A DNA stretch of 64,000 bases from contig JBAXOT010000001.1 of the NCBI GenBank assembly GCA_037133095.1, positions 1-64,000 on the forward strand, written 5' to 3'. Shown here piece after piece: positions 30,085-39,826 of this stretch; within the stretch, counting starts at the first letter, position 1; each line of letters starts with the position of its first letter. Source of the stretch: CAIMZW01 sp037133095. Lineage in GTDB: Bacteria > Actinomycetota > Actinomycetes > Nanopelagicales > Nanopelagicaceae. The notes under the pieces are model-generated. The model made no database searches. It was given only the letters and a program-made list of their open reading frames with translations, and had not been told where the DNA came from. The translations under genes and the position numbers were made by a program.

Positions 30085-32340
30085 ATGTCAGAACCTAGCC
30101 CAGTTAGACTCCGCCTCGTGCACTCACCACTCCTTGACGGGCTAAATCCTCCCCAGCAAGCCGCTGTTACGCATGCGGGTGGACCCTTACTCGTAATCGC
30201 AGGGGCTGGATCCGGCAAAACTCGGGTATTAACCAGAAGAATTGCATATCTACTCGGCGTGCGCGATGTGAAACCCTATGAAGTTTTGGCAATTACTTTT
30301 ACTAATAAGGCCGCGGGGGAGATGAAGGAGCGAGTTGCCGATCTTGTTGGCGACCGAGCCAAGTCAATGTGGGTTTCAACTTTCCACTCGGCTTGTGTTC
30401 GGATGCTTAGGCAAGAAGCTGCGCGGTTGGGCTATACAAATTCTTTCACAATTTATGACTCTTCTGACAGTCTGCGTTTAATTACTTTAATAATTAAAGA
30501 GATGAATTTAGACCCAAAAAGGTATCCACCTAGAACCATCCAGGGCGCAATTTCGCAGGCTAAGAACGAGTTGCTGGGTCCGGCAGATTTTCGAAATGCC
30601 ACTGAAAACCAGTTCCAGGAGATCATCGCCGATATCTATGCGGTCTACCAGAAACGTCTCGGTGGCTCCAACGCGATGGATTTTGATGATCTGATCGCAA
30701 AGACCGTAGAAGTCCTGCGCCGCTTTCCAGAGGCAAAGGCTCGATATCGCTCTAGATTTCGGCATGTTTTGGTGGATGAATATCAAGATACTAACCACGC
30801 GCAATACGCACTCATCAAAGAGTTGGTTGGTGATGTTCGGGAGAGTTTTCCGGTTGCGGAACTATGTGTCGTGGGCGATGCCGACCAGTCGATTTATGCC
30901 TTCCGTGGGGCAAACATCAGGAACATCCTGCAATTTGAAGCGGACTATCCGGACGCTCAAACAATCTTGCTCGAACAAAATTATCGATCTACGCAAAATA
31001 TCCTCTCGGCTGCGAATGCCGTCATTGGAAATAATGAAGGTCGCAAAGAAAAGAATCTTTGGTCCGAGGCGGGCACAGGTGAGGGCATCATCGGCTACGT
31101 CGCCGAAGATGAACATGATGAAGCAGAATTTGTTTCCCGCGAGATAGCTCGTCTGAGATCCGAGGGCAGTTCGCAGCCCGGCGATACCGCGATTTTCTAT
31201 CGCACTAATGCGCAATCTCGAGTTTTCGAGGAAGTCTTTCTCCGCGTTGCCATGCCTTACAAGGTCGTCGGCGGTGTTCGCTTTTATGAGCGCAAAGAGG
31301 TCAAAGACTTCTTAGCCTATCTGAGAGTTTTAGTTAACTCGGAAGATGAAGTTTCACTTCGTCGCATTATCAATACTCCGAAACGAGGTATCGGCGATCG
31401 CGCCCTCGATACGGTCGATCTATATGCGCAAACAAACGGGATTACTTTTTGGCAGGCGCTGATGAATGTGAACTCGGCGCCAAACGTTCCCGCACGTTCA
31501 GCACTTTCGATCAATCAATTCGTGCAATTAGTGCTTTCACTCCAGACGTTGGTAGAGGCTCAGGTCGCGCCCTCTGTTATCGCGCAAGCAGTTTTGGAAC
31601 AATCAGGCTTACTGGCCGAATTAGAGAAAAGTGACGATCCCCAGGATGAGAGTCGGACTGAGAATTTACAAGAGCTCGTTTCCGTTGCTGCCGAATATGA
31701 GGTTCGGGAGGTCGACGAAGGCGAAGTTCATTCCCTATCTGGTTTTCTTGAAAATGTTTCGCTCGTCGCAGACTCTGATCAAATCCCTGATGGCGAAGAT
31801 CATGGTGGTGTCGTCACGTTAATGACCTTGCATACCGCAAAGGGTTTGGAGTTTCCGACAGTTTTCCTCACCGGCATGGAAGAAGGAATTTTCCCCCACA
31901 CTCGAACCCTGGGCGATAAGAAAGAAGTGGAAGAAGAGCGACGGCTTGCTTATGTCGGACTGACCCGAGCCCGTGAACGGCTTTATCTGAGCCGGGCCGA
32001 ATCCCGATCCTCCTGGGGTGCGCCGGCATACAACCCGGCCTCACGATTTGTCACAGAGATTCCAGAAGGCCTGGTGAAGTGGAATGAGAGCAGCTCGAGC
32101 GTGCCGCCTAGTCTGCGATCTTCGCCCCGAAATTACCTGCCGGCCCCGCGCGCAACGGGTAAGAAAAGCGCAGATGGCGTTGTGCTTAATGTTGGAGATC
32201 GTGTGTCCCATGACACATTTGGGTTAGGCACCGTCGTCAAAGTTAGCGGTGATGGTGATCGCGCCGAAGCCACTATTAATTTCGGGAGTGCGGGCGAGAA
32301 GCGCCTGCTCTTGCGTTACGCCCCGGTAGAGAAGCTCTAA
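30085..32340 (+). CDS. pcrA: ATP-dependent DNA helicase PcrA/UvrD
   Basis: A superfamily 1A 3'-5' helicase of 751 residues for repair and replication restart. Motifs in order: Q-motif LNPPQQAAV, Walker A AGAGSGKTRVLTRR, Ia FTNKAAGEMKERV, II VDEYQDTNHAQY, III VGDADQSIYAFRGA, IV LEQNYRSTQNIL, V TLHTAKGLEF and VI EERRLAYVGLTRARERLYL. The C-terminal 55 residues form the Tudor-like VGDRVSHDTFGLGTVVKV module that binds RNA polymerase in PcrA/UvrD. No clear ribosome binding site was seen before ATG 30085. Confidence 0.95.
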   Translation: MSEPSPVRLRLVHSPLLDGLNPPQQAAVTHAGGPLLVIAGAGSGKTRVLTRRIAYLLGVRDVKPYEVLAITFTNKAAGEMKERVADLVGDRAKSMWVSTFHSACVRMLRQEAARLGYTNSFTIYDSSDSLRLITLIIKEMNLDPKRYPPRTIQGAISQAKNELLGPADFRNATENQFQEIIADIYAVYQKRLGGSNAMDFDDLIAKTVEVLRRFPEAKARYRSRFRHVLVDEYQDTNHAQYALIKELVGDVRESFPVAELCVVGDADQSIYAFRGANIRNILQFEADYPDAQTILLEQNYRSTQNILSAANAVIGNNEGRKEKNLWSEAGTGEGIIGYVAEDEHDEAEFVSREIARLRSEGSSQPGDTAIFYRTNAQSRVFEEVFLRVAMPYKVVGGVRFYERKEVKDFLAYLRVLVNSEDEVSLRRIINTPKRGIGDRALDTVDLYAQTNGITFWQALMNVNSAPNVPARSALSINQFVQLVLSLQTLVEAQVAPSVIAQAVLEQSGLLAELEKSDDPQDESRTENLQELVSVAAEYEVREVDEGEVHSLSGFLENVSLVADSDQIPDGEDHGGVVTLMTLHTAKGLEFPTVFLTGMEEGIFPHTRTLGDKKEVEEERRLAYVGLTRARERLYLSRAESRSSWGAPAYNPASRFVTEIPEGLVKWNESSSSVPPSLRSSPRNYLPAPRATGKKSADGVVLNVGDRVSHDTFGLGTVVKVSGDGDRAEATINFGSAGEKRLLLRYAPVEKL

Positions 32341-32392
32341 TCAGCCACTAGAATTCGCCGAGTACTTCATTGTCGACGAATCGGGGTAAGTA

Positions 32393-33553
32393 GTGGATCT
32401 CTTCGAGTATCAAGCTCGAGATCTTTTTGAATCTCATGGGGTCCCGGTTCTTGCCGGCGCCGTTGCAACAACTCCTGAAGAAGCAGAAACCGCCGCACAT
32501 TCCATGGGTGGCAAAGTAGTTGTTAAGGCCCAGGTAAAAGTCGGCGGGCGTGGCAAAGCTGGTGGCGTCAAACTGGCTGTGGACGCAGCAGATGCCCGCG
32601 ACAAGGCGGCTGCTATTCTCGGGATGGATATCAAAGGTCACATCGTTCACAAAGTGATGATCGCCCAAGCAGCTCCCATCGATAGTGAGTATTACCTCGC
32701 GATTCTTCTCGATCGCGCCAATCGAAACTTTTTGGTCATGGCATCAGTTGCCGGCGGCATGGAGATCGAAGAAGTCGCTCATACTTCGCCAGAAAAATTG
32801 GCTCGAGTCGGAATTGATCCCAACGTCGGTATCACTTCAGACAATGCGCGTGAAATTGTCACTGCTGGCCAATTTCCGGCGGATGTAACGGATCAAGTAA
32901 TCGACGTGCTTGTGAAATTATGGGCAGCCTTCGTTGCCGAAGATGCAACCCTGATGGAGATAAATCCGCTCGTGAAGACCAGTGATGGTCGCGTGGTTGC
33001 CCTTGATGGCAAGGTGACGTTGGATGACAATGCTGGTTTCCGTCATCCCTCACACGAAGCCTTGATTGATCATGCAGCGACTAATCCGTTAGAGGCGCTC
33101 GCTAAAGAAAAGGATTTGAATTACGTCAAGCTCGAAGGTCAAGTCGGAATCATCGGTAACGGTGCGGGACTTGTCATGAGCACACTCGACGTTGTCGCTT
33201 ATGCAGGTGAAAAGTACGGCGTTAAACCAGCCAACTTCCTGGATATCGGCGGCGGTGCATCCGCTGAAGTCATGGCGAATGGCTTGGCCATCATCTTGGG
33301 CGATCCCGATGTCAAGAGTGTTTTCGTAAACGTATTCGGTGGCATCACTGCGTGCGATGCGGTTGCCAATGGCATCGTCCAGGCCCTGGAAATTCTCGGC
33401 TCTGCTGCAACTAAACCGATTGTTGTTCGCTTAGACGGAAATAATGTTGGTGAAGGCCGACGAATTCTTAATGAGGCGGCTCATCCTTTGATTGAACAAT
33501 TAGACACCATGGATGGTGCAGCAGCTCGAGCAGCAGAATTGGCGGCAATGTAA
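32393..33553 (+). CDS. sucC: Succinate--CoA ligase (ADP-forming) subunit beta
   Basis: Beta subunit of succinyl-CoA synthetase of the TCA cycle (substrate-level ATP or GTP). The 386-residue protein starts MDLFEYQARDLFESHGVPV, has the ATP-grasp fold with VKAQVKVGGRGKAGGVKLA and the LMEINPLVKT segment, and ends in the CoA-ligase domain with FVNVFGGITACDAVANGIV. The start is GTG 32393 with a weak GGGG upstream. It overlaps sucD by 1 base. Confidence 0.96.
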   Translation: MDLFEYQARDLFESHGVPVLAGAVATTPEEAETAAHSMGGKVVVKAQVKVGGRGKAGGVKLAVDAADARDKAAAILGMDIKGHIVHKVMIAQAAPIDSEYYLAILLDRANRNFLVMASVAGGMEIEEVAHTSPEKLARVGIDPNVGITSDNAREIVTAGQFPADVTDQVIDVLVKLWAAFVAEDATLMEINPLVKTSDGRVVALDGKVTLDDNAGFRHPSHEALIDHAATNPLEALAKEKDLNYVKLEGQVGIIGNGAGLVMSTLDVVAYAGEKYGVKPANFLDIGGGASAEVMANGLAIILGDPDVKSVFVNVFGGITACDAVANGIVQALEILGSAATKPIVVRLDGNNVGEGRRILNEAAHPLIEQLDTMDGAAARAAELAAM

Positions 33554-34434
33554 TGGCAATTTTTATCAATGAAAATAGTCGAGTCCTTGTTCAAGGCATG
33601 ACGGGTTCCGAGGGCACCAAACACACCCGTCGAATGTTGCAATCTGGCACCAATATTGTCGGAGGCGTCACTCCTGGCAAAGGTGGTCAGGTTGTCGAGA
33701 TTGAAGGCAAGTCGCTGCCCGTTTTCAATTCGGTCTCCGAGGCTGTTGCTGCAACTGGGGCAAATGCGTCGGTCATCTTCGTGCCACCGAAGTTCGCCAA
33801 AGCCGCCGTTATAGATGCTATTGATGCTGCATTGCCGATTGTGGTGGTCATCACTGAAGGAATTCCAGTGCACGACTCCGCTGCATTCTTTGCCTATGCG
33901 CAGAGCAAGGGCACAACTCGCCTGATCGGACCAAATTGCCCAGGTCTCATCAGCCCTGGAAAATCCAACATTGGCATCATCCCGGCTGATATCACTGGTC
34001 CTGGTCGCATTGGCTTGGTCTCTAAGTCCGGAACTTTGACCTATCAAATGATGTACGAACTTCGCGATTTTGGTTTTAGTACTGCAGTGGGTATCGGTGG
34101 CGATCCCATTATCGGAACGACTCATATTGATTGTCTCCGCGCTTTTCAAGATGACCCGGACACCGATGCAATCGTCATGATTGGCGAAATCGGTGGCGAC
34201 GCTGAAGAGCGGGCCGCGGCTTTCATCGGCGAATATGTCACAAAGCCAGTTGTTGGATATGTGGCGGGATTTACGGCACCTGAAGGTAAGACGATGGGTC
34301 ATGCTGGCGCCATTGTCTCCGGCTCCTCCGGAACTGCCGCGGCGAAGAAATCGGCACTTGAGGCTGTCGGCGTAGCCGTTGGCAAAACTCCAAGTGAAAC
34401 TGCAAACTTAATGCGCGCTCTTCTGAACGGATAA
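33553..34434 (+). CDS. sucD: Succinate--CoA ligase subunit alpha
   Basis: Alpha subunit, 293 residues, with CoA-binding VQGMTGSEGTKHTRRML and the phosphohistidine region AGFTAPEGKTMGHAGAIVSG. It binds CoA and carries the catalytic His (in GHAGAIVSG). The pair sucC-sucD is followed by a DUF6350 membrane protein and purN, the gene order common in actinobacteria. Confidence 0.97.
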   Translation: MAIFINENSRVLVQGMTGSEGTKHTRRMLQSGTNIVGGVTPGKGGQVVEIEGKSLPVFNSVSEAVAATGANASVIFVPPKFAKAAVIDAIDAALPIVVVITEGIPVHDSAAFFAYAQSKGTTRLIGPNCPGLISPGKSNIGIIPADITGPGRIGLVSKSGTLTYQMMYELRDFGFSTAVGIGGDPIIGTTHIDCLRAFQDDPDTDAIVMIGEIGGDAEERAAAFIGEYVTKPVVGYVAGFTAPEGKTMGHAGAIVSGSSGTAAAKKSALEAVGVAVGKTPSETANLMRALLNG

Positions 34435-34437
34435 GTA

Positions 34438-35538
34438 TTGCCAGCGCGCATATTCCTGCATTCGCTTCAACAAGCGCTCAGGAGTGTTGCGTTACTTCTT
34501 TTCCCGGCGGCCTTTGTCTCCCTTTTCGCTTGGGCAACGGCAGGCAGTAGTTCAGGCAATACCACTGATCCGATTCGCGCTGCGAGTTGGATCTGGCTTG
34601 CTGCTCACAACATTCCATTCACGGTGGTCACACATCAAGCCGGCAGCACAGCCTCGATTATCGGTGCTCTCAGTTTTCTCCCTATCGGCGCTCTTATTTT
34701 CCCGTTTCTATCAACCAGAAGTGGCTACGTCAGACTCACTCAAGAAGGTTCAAACCATCGAGGGGCTCGGATCTTCTTTGTCGTCAATTACACGCTATTA
34801 ACAATGGGCATTTCGTTTCTCTCCAAGAGCAATTCTGTAGCGTCGAACTGGAAGTGGGCGCCACTATTTGGCGCCGCAGTAGCGCTGCTGGGCAGCAGTA
34901 ATTTCTCCCAACCAAAAATCGCCTTTCTCAAGTTCGCAACGTATCTCTTTGCAATTTTGTGGGGGGCTGGCTTGATTATCGTGGGCCTCTCGCTCGCCAC
35001 ACACCTTCACATCATCAAAGACTTGACCACAGTGATTCAGCCCGGCTGGGTGGGCGGCGCGATCTTTATCGCCATCCAAATTTTATATCTCCCCAACGCA
35101 GCAATCATGGCCCTGAGCTATCTTTTCGGCCTTGGATTTTCGATAGGTCACGCGACTTCAATCTCGCCCACTCATTTCGTCTTACATGAAATTCCTGCAA
35201 TTCCGCTTCTTGGTGGCTTGCCTACTGAAGTTCATCCTGGGGCGAGGTATGGCCTCATTGCAGAAATAATTTTCGGATTAATCCTGCTTGCCTATATTTT
35301 TCGTGGGCATGAAACATTTGCTGAGCGCCAGAGATTTGCCCTCGTCACTATCTTTGGTTTTCTCGCCATGTTTGCCTCAGTCACGTTTCTCAGTAGTGGC
35401 GAACTCGTGACCAGCGCACTGTCGCCCGTTGGTGTTATCTGGTGGAAGATGTGCGCGGAAATGGCAACTGTTCTTGTGGCATCGATGATATTAGTCATCT
35501 ATCTTCCTGCCTTAATTGGCAAAGTGAGGAAAACATGA
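34438..35538 (+). CDS. DUF6350-like integral membrane protein
   Basis: A 366-residue polytopic membrane protein with about eight to ten hydrophobic stretches and no recognisable catalytic motif. Its place between sucD and purN and its profile match the actinobacterial DUF6350 family of unknown function (recalled, not searched). The start is TTG at 34438, 3 bases after the sucD stop, with GGAT upstream as a weak binding site, so translation may be coupled to sucD. Its stop overlaps purN by 4 bases (ATGA). Confidence 0.72.
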   Translation: MPARIFLHSLQQALRSVALLLFPAAFVSLFAWATAGSSSGNTTDPIRAASWIWLAAHNIPFTVVTHQAGSTASIIGALSFLPIGALIFPFLSTRSGYVRLTQEGSNHRGARIFFVVNYTLLTMGISFLSKSNSVASNWKWAPLFGAAVALLGSSNFSQPKIAFLKFATYLFAILWGAGLIIVGLSLATHLHIIKDLTTVIQPGWVGGAIFIAIQILYLPNAAIMALSYLFGLGFSIGHATSISPTHFVLHEIPAIPLLGGLPTEVHPGARYGLIAEIIFGLILLAYIFRGHETFAERQRFALVTIFGFLAMFASVTFLSSGELVTSALSPVGVIWWKMCAEMATVLVASMILVIYLPALIGKVRKT

Positions 35539-36104
35539 CAATTAAGAAGCGAGCTGTTTTGTTGGCGAGCGGCTCTGGATCTCTCGGTCAATCGATTATT
35601 GATGCGGTGAATCACAACGTCCTTTCTCTAGATGTAGTGGCCCTGATATCAGATAAAGAATCCATGGCTCTCGAGCGAGCCAGAACGAATAAGATTCCTG
35701 GCTTCTATCTCCCACTCGGCCCTGACCGGGAAGAGTGGAATCGCGATCTGTTTGAATTAGTCGAATCTCTGCGTCCCGACGTAGTGATCAGTGTTGGCTT
35801 TATGAGAATCCTTAGTGAGAAATTCGTATTGACTTTCAAAACGATCAACACCCACCCCGCCTTACTGCCCTTGTTTCCTGGCGCACATGCAGTTCGTGAT
35901 GCCTTGGCGGCCAGAGCCACCGAGACTGGTTCGACAATTCATTGGGTTGATAAAGGCGTGGATACCGGTCCGATTCTTGACCAAGTCAGAGTTCCAATCC
36001 GCGAGAGCGATGATGAAAGTTCATTACATGAACGCATTAAGATTGCAGAGCGCATCCTCGTAGTTGAGACGCTTGCCAAACTTCTGACAACTGGAGTGAT
36101 ATGA
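35535..36104 (+). CDS. purN: Phosphoribosylglycinamide formyltransferase
   Basis: PurN formylates GAR with 10-formyl-THF in purine synthesis. The 189-residue protein has the formyl transfer motif FKTINTHPALLPLFPG (Asn and His) and the aspartate in VDKGVDTGPILDQ. ATG 35535 is chosen because GAGGAAA (35525-35531) precedes it and it overlaps the previous stop; the longer frame from 35442 runs through the DUF6350 gene. It overlaps purH by 4 bases. Confidence 0.95.
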   Translation: MTIKKRAVLLASGSGSLGQSIIDAVNHNVLSLDVVALISDKESMALERARTNKIPGFYLPLGPDREEWNRDLFELVESLRPDVVISVGFMRILSEKFVLTFKTINTHPALLPLFPGAHAVRDALAARATETGSTIHWVDKGVDTGPILDQVRVPIRESDDESSLHERIKIAERILVVETLAKLLTTGVI

Positions 36105-37666
36105 CCATGAGAAAACCGATCCACCGTGCACTTCTCAGCGTTTATGACAAGACTGGAATTGTTGAACTTGGTCAAGCATTACACAGCAGTGGTGTGGAAA
36201 TACTTTCTACGGGATCTACCGCCAAGACTTTGTTAGATGCCGGGGTACCCGTGCAACCTGTTGAGGAATACACCGGTTTTCCTGAGATGTTGGGTGGCCG
36301 AGTAAAAACACTTCATCCACGCATCCATGGTGGCATCTTGGCTGATCAGGAAAACCCAGATCATTTGCGCCAACTTTCCGACCAGGGGATCGCAACATTT
36401 GACCTGATTGTTATCAACCTCTACCCCTTTGCTGCGACGATCGCATCAGGGGCAAACTTTGAAGAATGTATCGAACAGATTGATATCGGTGGTCCCAGCA
36501 TGTTGCGTGGCGCGGCAAAGAATCATCAATCGGTCGCCGTGGTTTCATCTCCCTCACAATACGAAGCCCTTTTTGAAGCCCTGGCTGAAGGCGGCTTCAC
36601 ACTCGCCCAGCGTAGGAAGTTGGCGTTGCAGACATATCGCGCTACGGCTGAATATGACATGACTATTTCAGGTTGGCTTGCACAAGAGATCGAACGCCTC
36701 GATGGCGGCAATGAATCGTCTGAATGGCAAGCGCGCGTTTGGCACAAAGTATCTTCACTTCGCTATGGCGAGAATCCACATCAAAGTGCAAGTCTGTACG
36801 AAGATGGTTCCACTCGAATTTCCGGAATCACCCAAGCGAAACAATTACATGGCAAAGAAATGTCCTTTAATAACTATACAGATGGCGAGGCAGCCCTCCG
36901 GGCTGCATATGATCACGCAGATCCGTGCGTGGCAATTATTAAACATGCAAATCCGTGTGGCATTGCCACCGCAACTACCATCGAAGAAGCACACCTCAAA
37001 GCCCACCAATGTGATCCAATTTCTGCATTTGGTGGCGTGGTGGCTGCCAATCGCACCGTTACAGCGAAAATGGCGGAGCAACTTTCGGAAATCTTTACCG
37101 AGGTTGTAATCGCGCCGGCTTTTGATTCTGCTGCTCTTGAAATTTTGACACGTAAACCGTCGATTCGAATTCTTGAGTTGGCAAATTATTCGATCCCCAC
37201 ACTTGAGGTTCGTCCGATTTCCGGTGGTGTTCTGATTCAAGACTCTGATTTAGTTAATGTCGCAGGGGATGAGGCTCGCAACTGGAAACAAGTCAGCGGA
37301 CCTGCTGTTTCTGAAGATATTTTGCGCGACCTTGAATTTGCTTGGCGCAGCGTCCGTGCGGTCAAAAGTAACGCCATTCTCTTGGCCAAAAACGGCGCAT
37401 CTGTCGGAGTAGGAATGGGTCAAGTAAATCGAGTCGATTCGGCTGGCCTGGCAGTGAACCGCGCTGGAGATCGAGCGGTCGGCAGCGTTGCTGCCAGCGA
37501 CGCCTTTTTTCCCTTTGCTGATGGGTTACAGATCCTGCTGGATGCCGGAGTAAGTGCGATTGTGCAGCCTGGCGGCAGCGTCCGGGATGAGGAAGTTATC
37601 GCCGCCGCAATTTCCGCACATGTTCCCATGTTCTTTACCGGAGTCCGCCACTTTTCCCACGCTTGA
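36101..37666 (+). CDS. purH: Bifunctional AICAR formyltransferase / IMP cyclohydrolase
   Basis: PurH performs the last two steps of IMP synthesis. The IMP cyclohydrolase (MGS-like) domain covers about 1-190 (LLSVYDKTGIVELGQAL, GGRVKTLHPRIHGGIL). The AICAR transformylase domain follows with the catalytic KHANPCGIA and ends SDAFFPFADGL...GGSVRDEEVI. Its 521 residues are normal. Starts at ATG 36101 or 36107. Together with purN and folD it forms a one-carbon/purine block. Confidence 0.97.
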   Translation: MTMRKPIHRALLSVYDKTGIVELGQALHSSGVEILSTGSTAKTLLDAGVPVQPVEEYTGFPEMLGGRVKTLHPRIHGGILADQENPDHLRQLSDQGIATFDLIVINLYPFAATIASGANFEECIEQIDIGGPSMLRGAAKNHQSVAVVSSPSQYEALFEALAEGGFTLAQRRKLALQTYRATAEYDMTISGWLAQEIERLDGGNESSEWQARVWHKVSSLRYGENPHQSASLYEDGSTRISGITQAKQLHGKEMSFNNYTDGEAALRAAYDHADPCVAIIKHANPCGIATATTIEEAHLKAHQCDPISAFGGVVAANRTVTAKMAEQLSEIFTEVVIAPAFDSAALEILTRKPSIRILELANYSIPTLEVRPISGGVLIQDSDLVNVAGDEARNWKQVSGPAVSEDILRDLEFAWRSVRAVKSNAILLAKNGASVGVGMGQVNRVDSAGLAVNRAGDRAVGSVAASDAFFPFADGLQILLDAGVSAIVQPGGSVRDEEVIAAAISAHVPMFFTGVRHFSHA

Positions 37667-37673
37667 TCAAAGT

Positions 37674-37679
37674 TAGGAT
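37674..37679 (+). promoter_or_regulatory. -10 element for leaderless folD
   Basis: TAGGAT is followed by exactly 6 bases and the GTG start of folD at 37686. No ribosome binding site is present. It lies 7 bases after the purH stop. Confidence 0.55.
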
Positions 37680-37685
37680 TGTCTC

Positions 37686-38522
37686 GTGACCGCACAAATC
37701 TTGGATGGCAAAGCAACCGCTCGCGACATCAAAGCCGAACTCAAAGTGATCGTGGACGCCATGGCTAACAAGCCAGGTCTGGGAACAGTTTTGGTCGGCG
37801 ACGATCCCGGATCGCATTCGTATGTCACCGGCAAGCATCGTGATTGTGCTGAAGTTGGAATCCACTCGATACGAATCGATCTTCCCGCCAATGCACGGGA
37901 AGCAGATGTGCTGGCGGCTATCAAAGATCTCAATCAGAGCCCAGAATGCACCGGATATATCGTGCAACTTCCGGTTCCAGATAGCATCTCGGCGAATCGG
38001 GTTTTGGAGAGCATTGATCCTGAAAAAGATGCTGACGGATTGCATCCACTCAATTTGGGAAAGCTGGTTATTGGCGAACCTGCTCCGTTGCCGTGTACTC
38101 CGCGTGGAATTTTAGAATTGCTGCGCCGATATGGCGTGAGCACCCGCGGCGCTGAGGTGGTAGTGATGGGTCGTGGCCTCACTGTTGGCCGACCGCTCGC
38201 GCTGATGCTCACTCGCAAAGGTGATGACGCCACCGTGACGGTCACCCACACGGCCACAAAAGATGTGCTTTCGCACACACGACGAGCCGACATCGTGATC
38301 GCTGCCATTGGTAAGGCACATTTTCTCACCCCAGACATGATCAAGCCCGGAGCCGCAATCCTGGATGTCGGCATTACTCGAACTGAAGCCGGGCTGCTCG
38401 GCGATGTTCATCCCGATGTAGCACAGGTCGCGGCTTTCCTTGCCCCCATGCCTGGTGGGGTTGGTCCGATGACTCGCGCTATGTTGCTAAAAAACGTGGT
38501 GGAAATGGCTGCCCGCAAGTGA
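37686..38522 (+). CDS. folD: Methylenetetrahydrofolate dehydrogenase / cyclohydrolase
   Basis: FolD interconverts methylene-, methenyl- and 10-formyl-THF, and supplies the formyl donor for PurN and PurH upstream. The 278-residue protein has the catalytic lysine in SYVTGKHRDCAEVGI, the YIVQLPVP segment, DADGLHPLNLG and the Rossmann motif VVMGRGLTVGRP. It ends PGGVGPMTRAMLLKN. The GTG start overlaps no other gene but a TANNNT element is placed 6 bases upstream. The stop overlaps the DUF3017 gene by 4 bases. Confidence 0.97.
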   Translation: MTAQILDGKATARDIKAELKVIVDAMANKPGLGTVLVGDDPGSHSYVTGKHRDCAEVGIHSIRIDLPANAREADVLAAIKDLNQSPECTGYIVQLPVPDSISANRVLESIDPEKDADGLHPLNLGKLVIGEPAPLPCTPRGILELLRRYGVSTRGAEVVVMGRGLTVGRPLALMLTRKGDDATVTVTHTATKDVLSHTRRADIVIAAIGKAHFLTPDMIKPGAAILDVGITRTEAGLLGDVHPDVAQVAAFLAPMPGGVGPMTRAMLLKNVVEMAARK

Positions 38523-38776
38523 ATTTTTCCAATGAAGGCGTTTCCAAACGTAACGGTGGATCCTTATTCGGCGCTCTAGTCGCCATGACTGGCGTGGGAT
38601 GGGGTATAGCAGGTTCGGTCCGAACCGGGGCCATCACCTTGTCGCTCGGGGCCATGATTTTCGTGCTTTACCAGTACTTTCACGCCAAAGTTCGTCGCCG
38701 AATCGAACTGATTTTGCCCGTTGGATTTTGTCTTGTGCTCTTTGCCGTGGCATTGACCTTGCCCCACGCCAAGTAA
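38519..38776 (+). CDS. DUF3017-like small membrane protein
   Basis: An 85-residue protein with a short polar N-terminus and three hydrophobic segments (about 15-30, 34-50 and 60-80). Its place directly after folD, overlapping by 4 bases (GTGA), and its topology match the actinobacterial DUF3017 family. The function is unknown. It precedes mdh, as is common for the family. Confidence 0.75.
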   Translation: MNFSNEGVSKRNGGSLFGALVAMTGVGWGIAGSVRTGAITLSLGAMIFVLYQYFHAKVRRRIELILPVGFCLVLFAVALTLPHAK

Positions 38777-38828
38777 CATTGTGGTGGTGTTCCAGCACGA
38801 TTCTAGATACGGTCATTGAGAGGGAAAA

Positions 38829-39785
38829 ATGAGCAGATCAGGCAAAGTCACAGTTGTTGGCGCAGGATTCTACGGATCGACGACGGCGCTACGTTTAGCG
38901 GAATATGACATCTTTGAAACTGTAGTTCTGACAGATATTGTCGAAGGCAAGCCAGAGGGATTAGCTCTAGATATCAATCAATCCAGATCGATTGAAGGAT
39001 TTGAAACCAAAGTGGTTGGTGCCACCACCACTGCTGACGGTGTCGGTTACGAAGCAACTGCCGATTCCGATGTTGTTGTGATTACTGCTGGATTACCGCG
39101 CAAACCAGGCATGAGTCGAATGGATCTCATCGGAGTCAACGCTGGAATTGTTCGAGGTGTTGCGGAAAATATCGCCAAGCACTCACCAAATGCCGTCATC
39201 ATTGTGGTCTCGAATCCATTAGATGAGATGACCGCTCTCACTCAGTTAGCAACAGGATTTCCGCACGAGCGAGTCATAGGTCAGGCCGGCATGTTAGATA
39301 CCGCTCGCTTTACCCACTTTGTTGCCGAGAAGTTGGCCGTGCCAGTTTCAGCGGTAAAAACTCTTACCTTGGGTTCTCATGGTGACACCATGGTTCCAGT
39401 ACCAAGTCGTTGCACCGTAAACGGTCAGCCACTCAGCACATTTTTGAGTGAAGGCGATATCAGTGAACTCGTCGATCGCACGCGAAATGGTGGCGCAGAA
39501 GTTGTTGCACTTCTCAAAACTGGATCTGCTTATTACGCACCATCTGCAGCCGCTGCTCGTATGGCCAAAGCGGTCATCGAAGACTCTGGCGCAGTTATGC
39601 CAGTCTGTGCTTGGGTAGATGGGGAGTATGGAATTACTGGTGTCTACCTTGGTGTCGAAGCTGAAATAGGTAAGGCCGGCATTCGAAAGGTAGTTGAAGG
39701 CCAACTCACTGAATCAGAATTAGCCGCGCTTAAAGTTGCAGCTGAAGCAGTGCGGGCAAAACAAGCAGATGTCGTTGATCTCTAA
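38829..39785 (+). CDS. mdh: Malate dehydrogenase (LDH-like type)
   Basis: NAD-dependent malate dehydrogenase of the lactate-dehydrogenase-like group. The 318-residue protein has Rossmann motif VVGAGFYGSTTALRLAE, the NAD-specific acidic end of strand 2 (VLTDIVEGKPEGLALD), substrate arginines in LPRKPGMSRMDL and the catalytic histidine in LGSHGDTMVP. The active-site residues after LPRK favour malate over lactate. GAGAGGG precedes ATG 38829. It is followed by icd, adjacent TCA genes. Confidence 0.93.
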   Translation: MSRSGKVTVVGAGFYGSTTALRLAEYDIFETVVLTDIVEGKPEGLALDINQSRSIEGFETKVVGATTTADGVGYEATADSDVVVITAGLPRKPGMSRMDLIGVNAGIVRGVAENIAKHSPNAVIIVVSNPLDEMTALTQLATGFPHERVIGQAGMLDTARFTHFVAEKLAVPVSAVKTLTLGSHGDTMVPVPSRCTVNGQPLSTFLSEGDISELVDRTRNGGAEVVALLKTGSAYYAPSAAAARMAKAVIEDSGAVMPVCAWVDGEYGITGVYLGVEAEIGKAGIRKVVEGQLTESELAALKVAAEAVRAKQADVVDL

Positions 39786-39826
39786 ATTTCTTAAATCGGT
39801 TTCGAACCCAGGAAAGGGACTAGCTC

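Noticed and set aside
30030..30218. N-terminal extension of the PIG-L gene to 30218
   Set aside because: The extension runs through the divergent pcrA start, is low in family similarity, and ATG 30029 has GAGGAG at suitable spacing.
35442..35534. Longer purN frame starting at 35442
   Set aside because: The extra 31 residues lie in the end of the membrane protein gene and lack family similarity; ATG 35535 has a ribosome binding site and a 4-base stop overlap.
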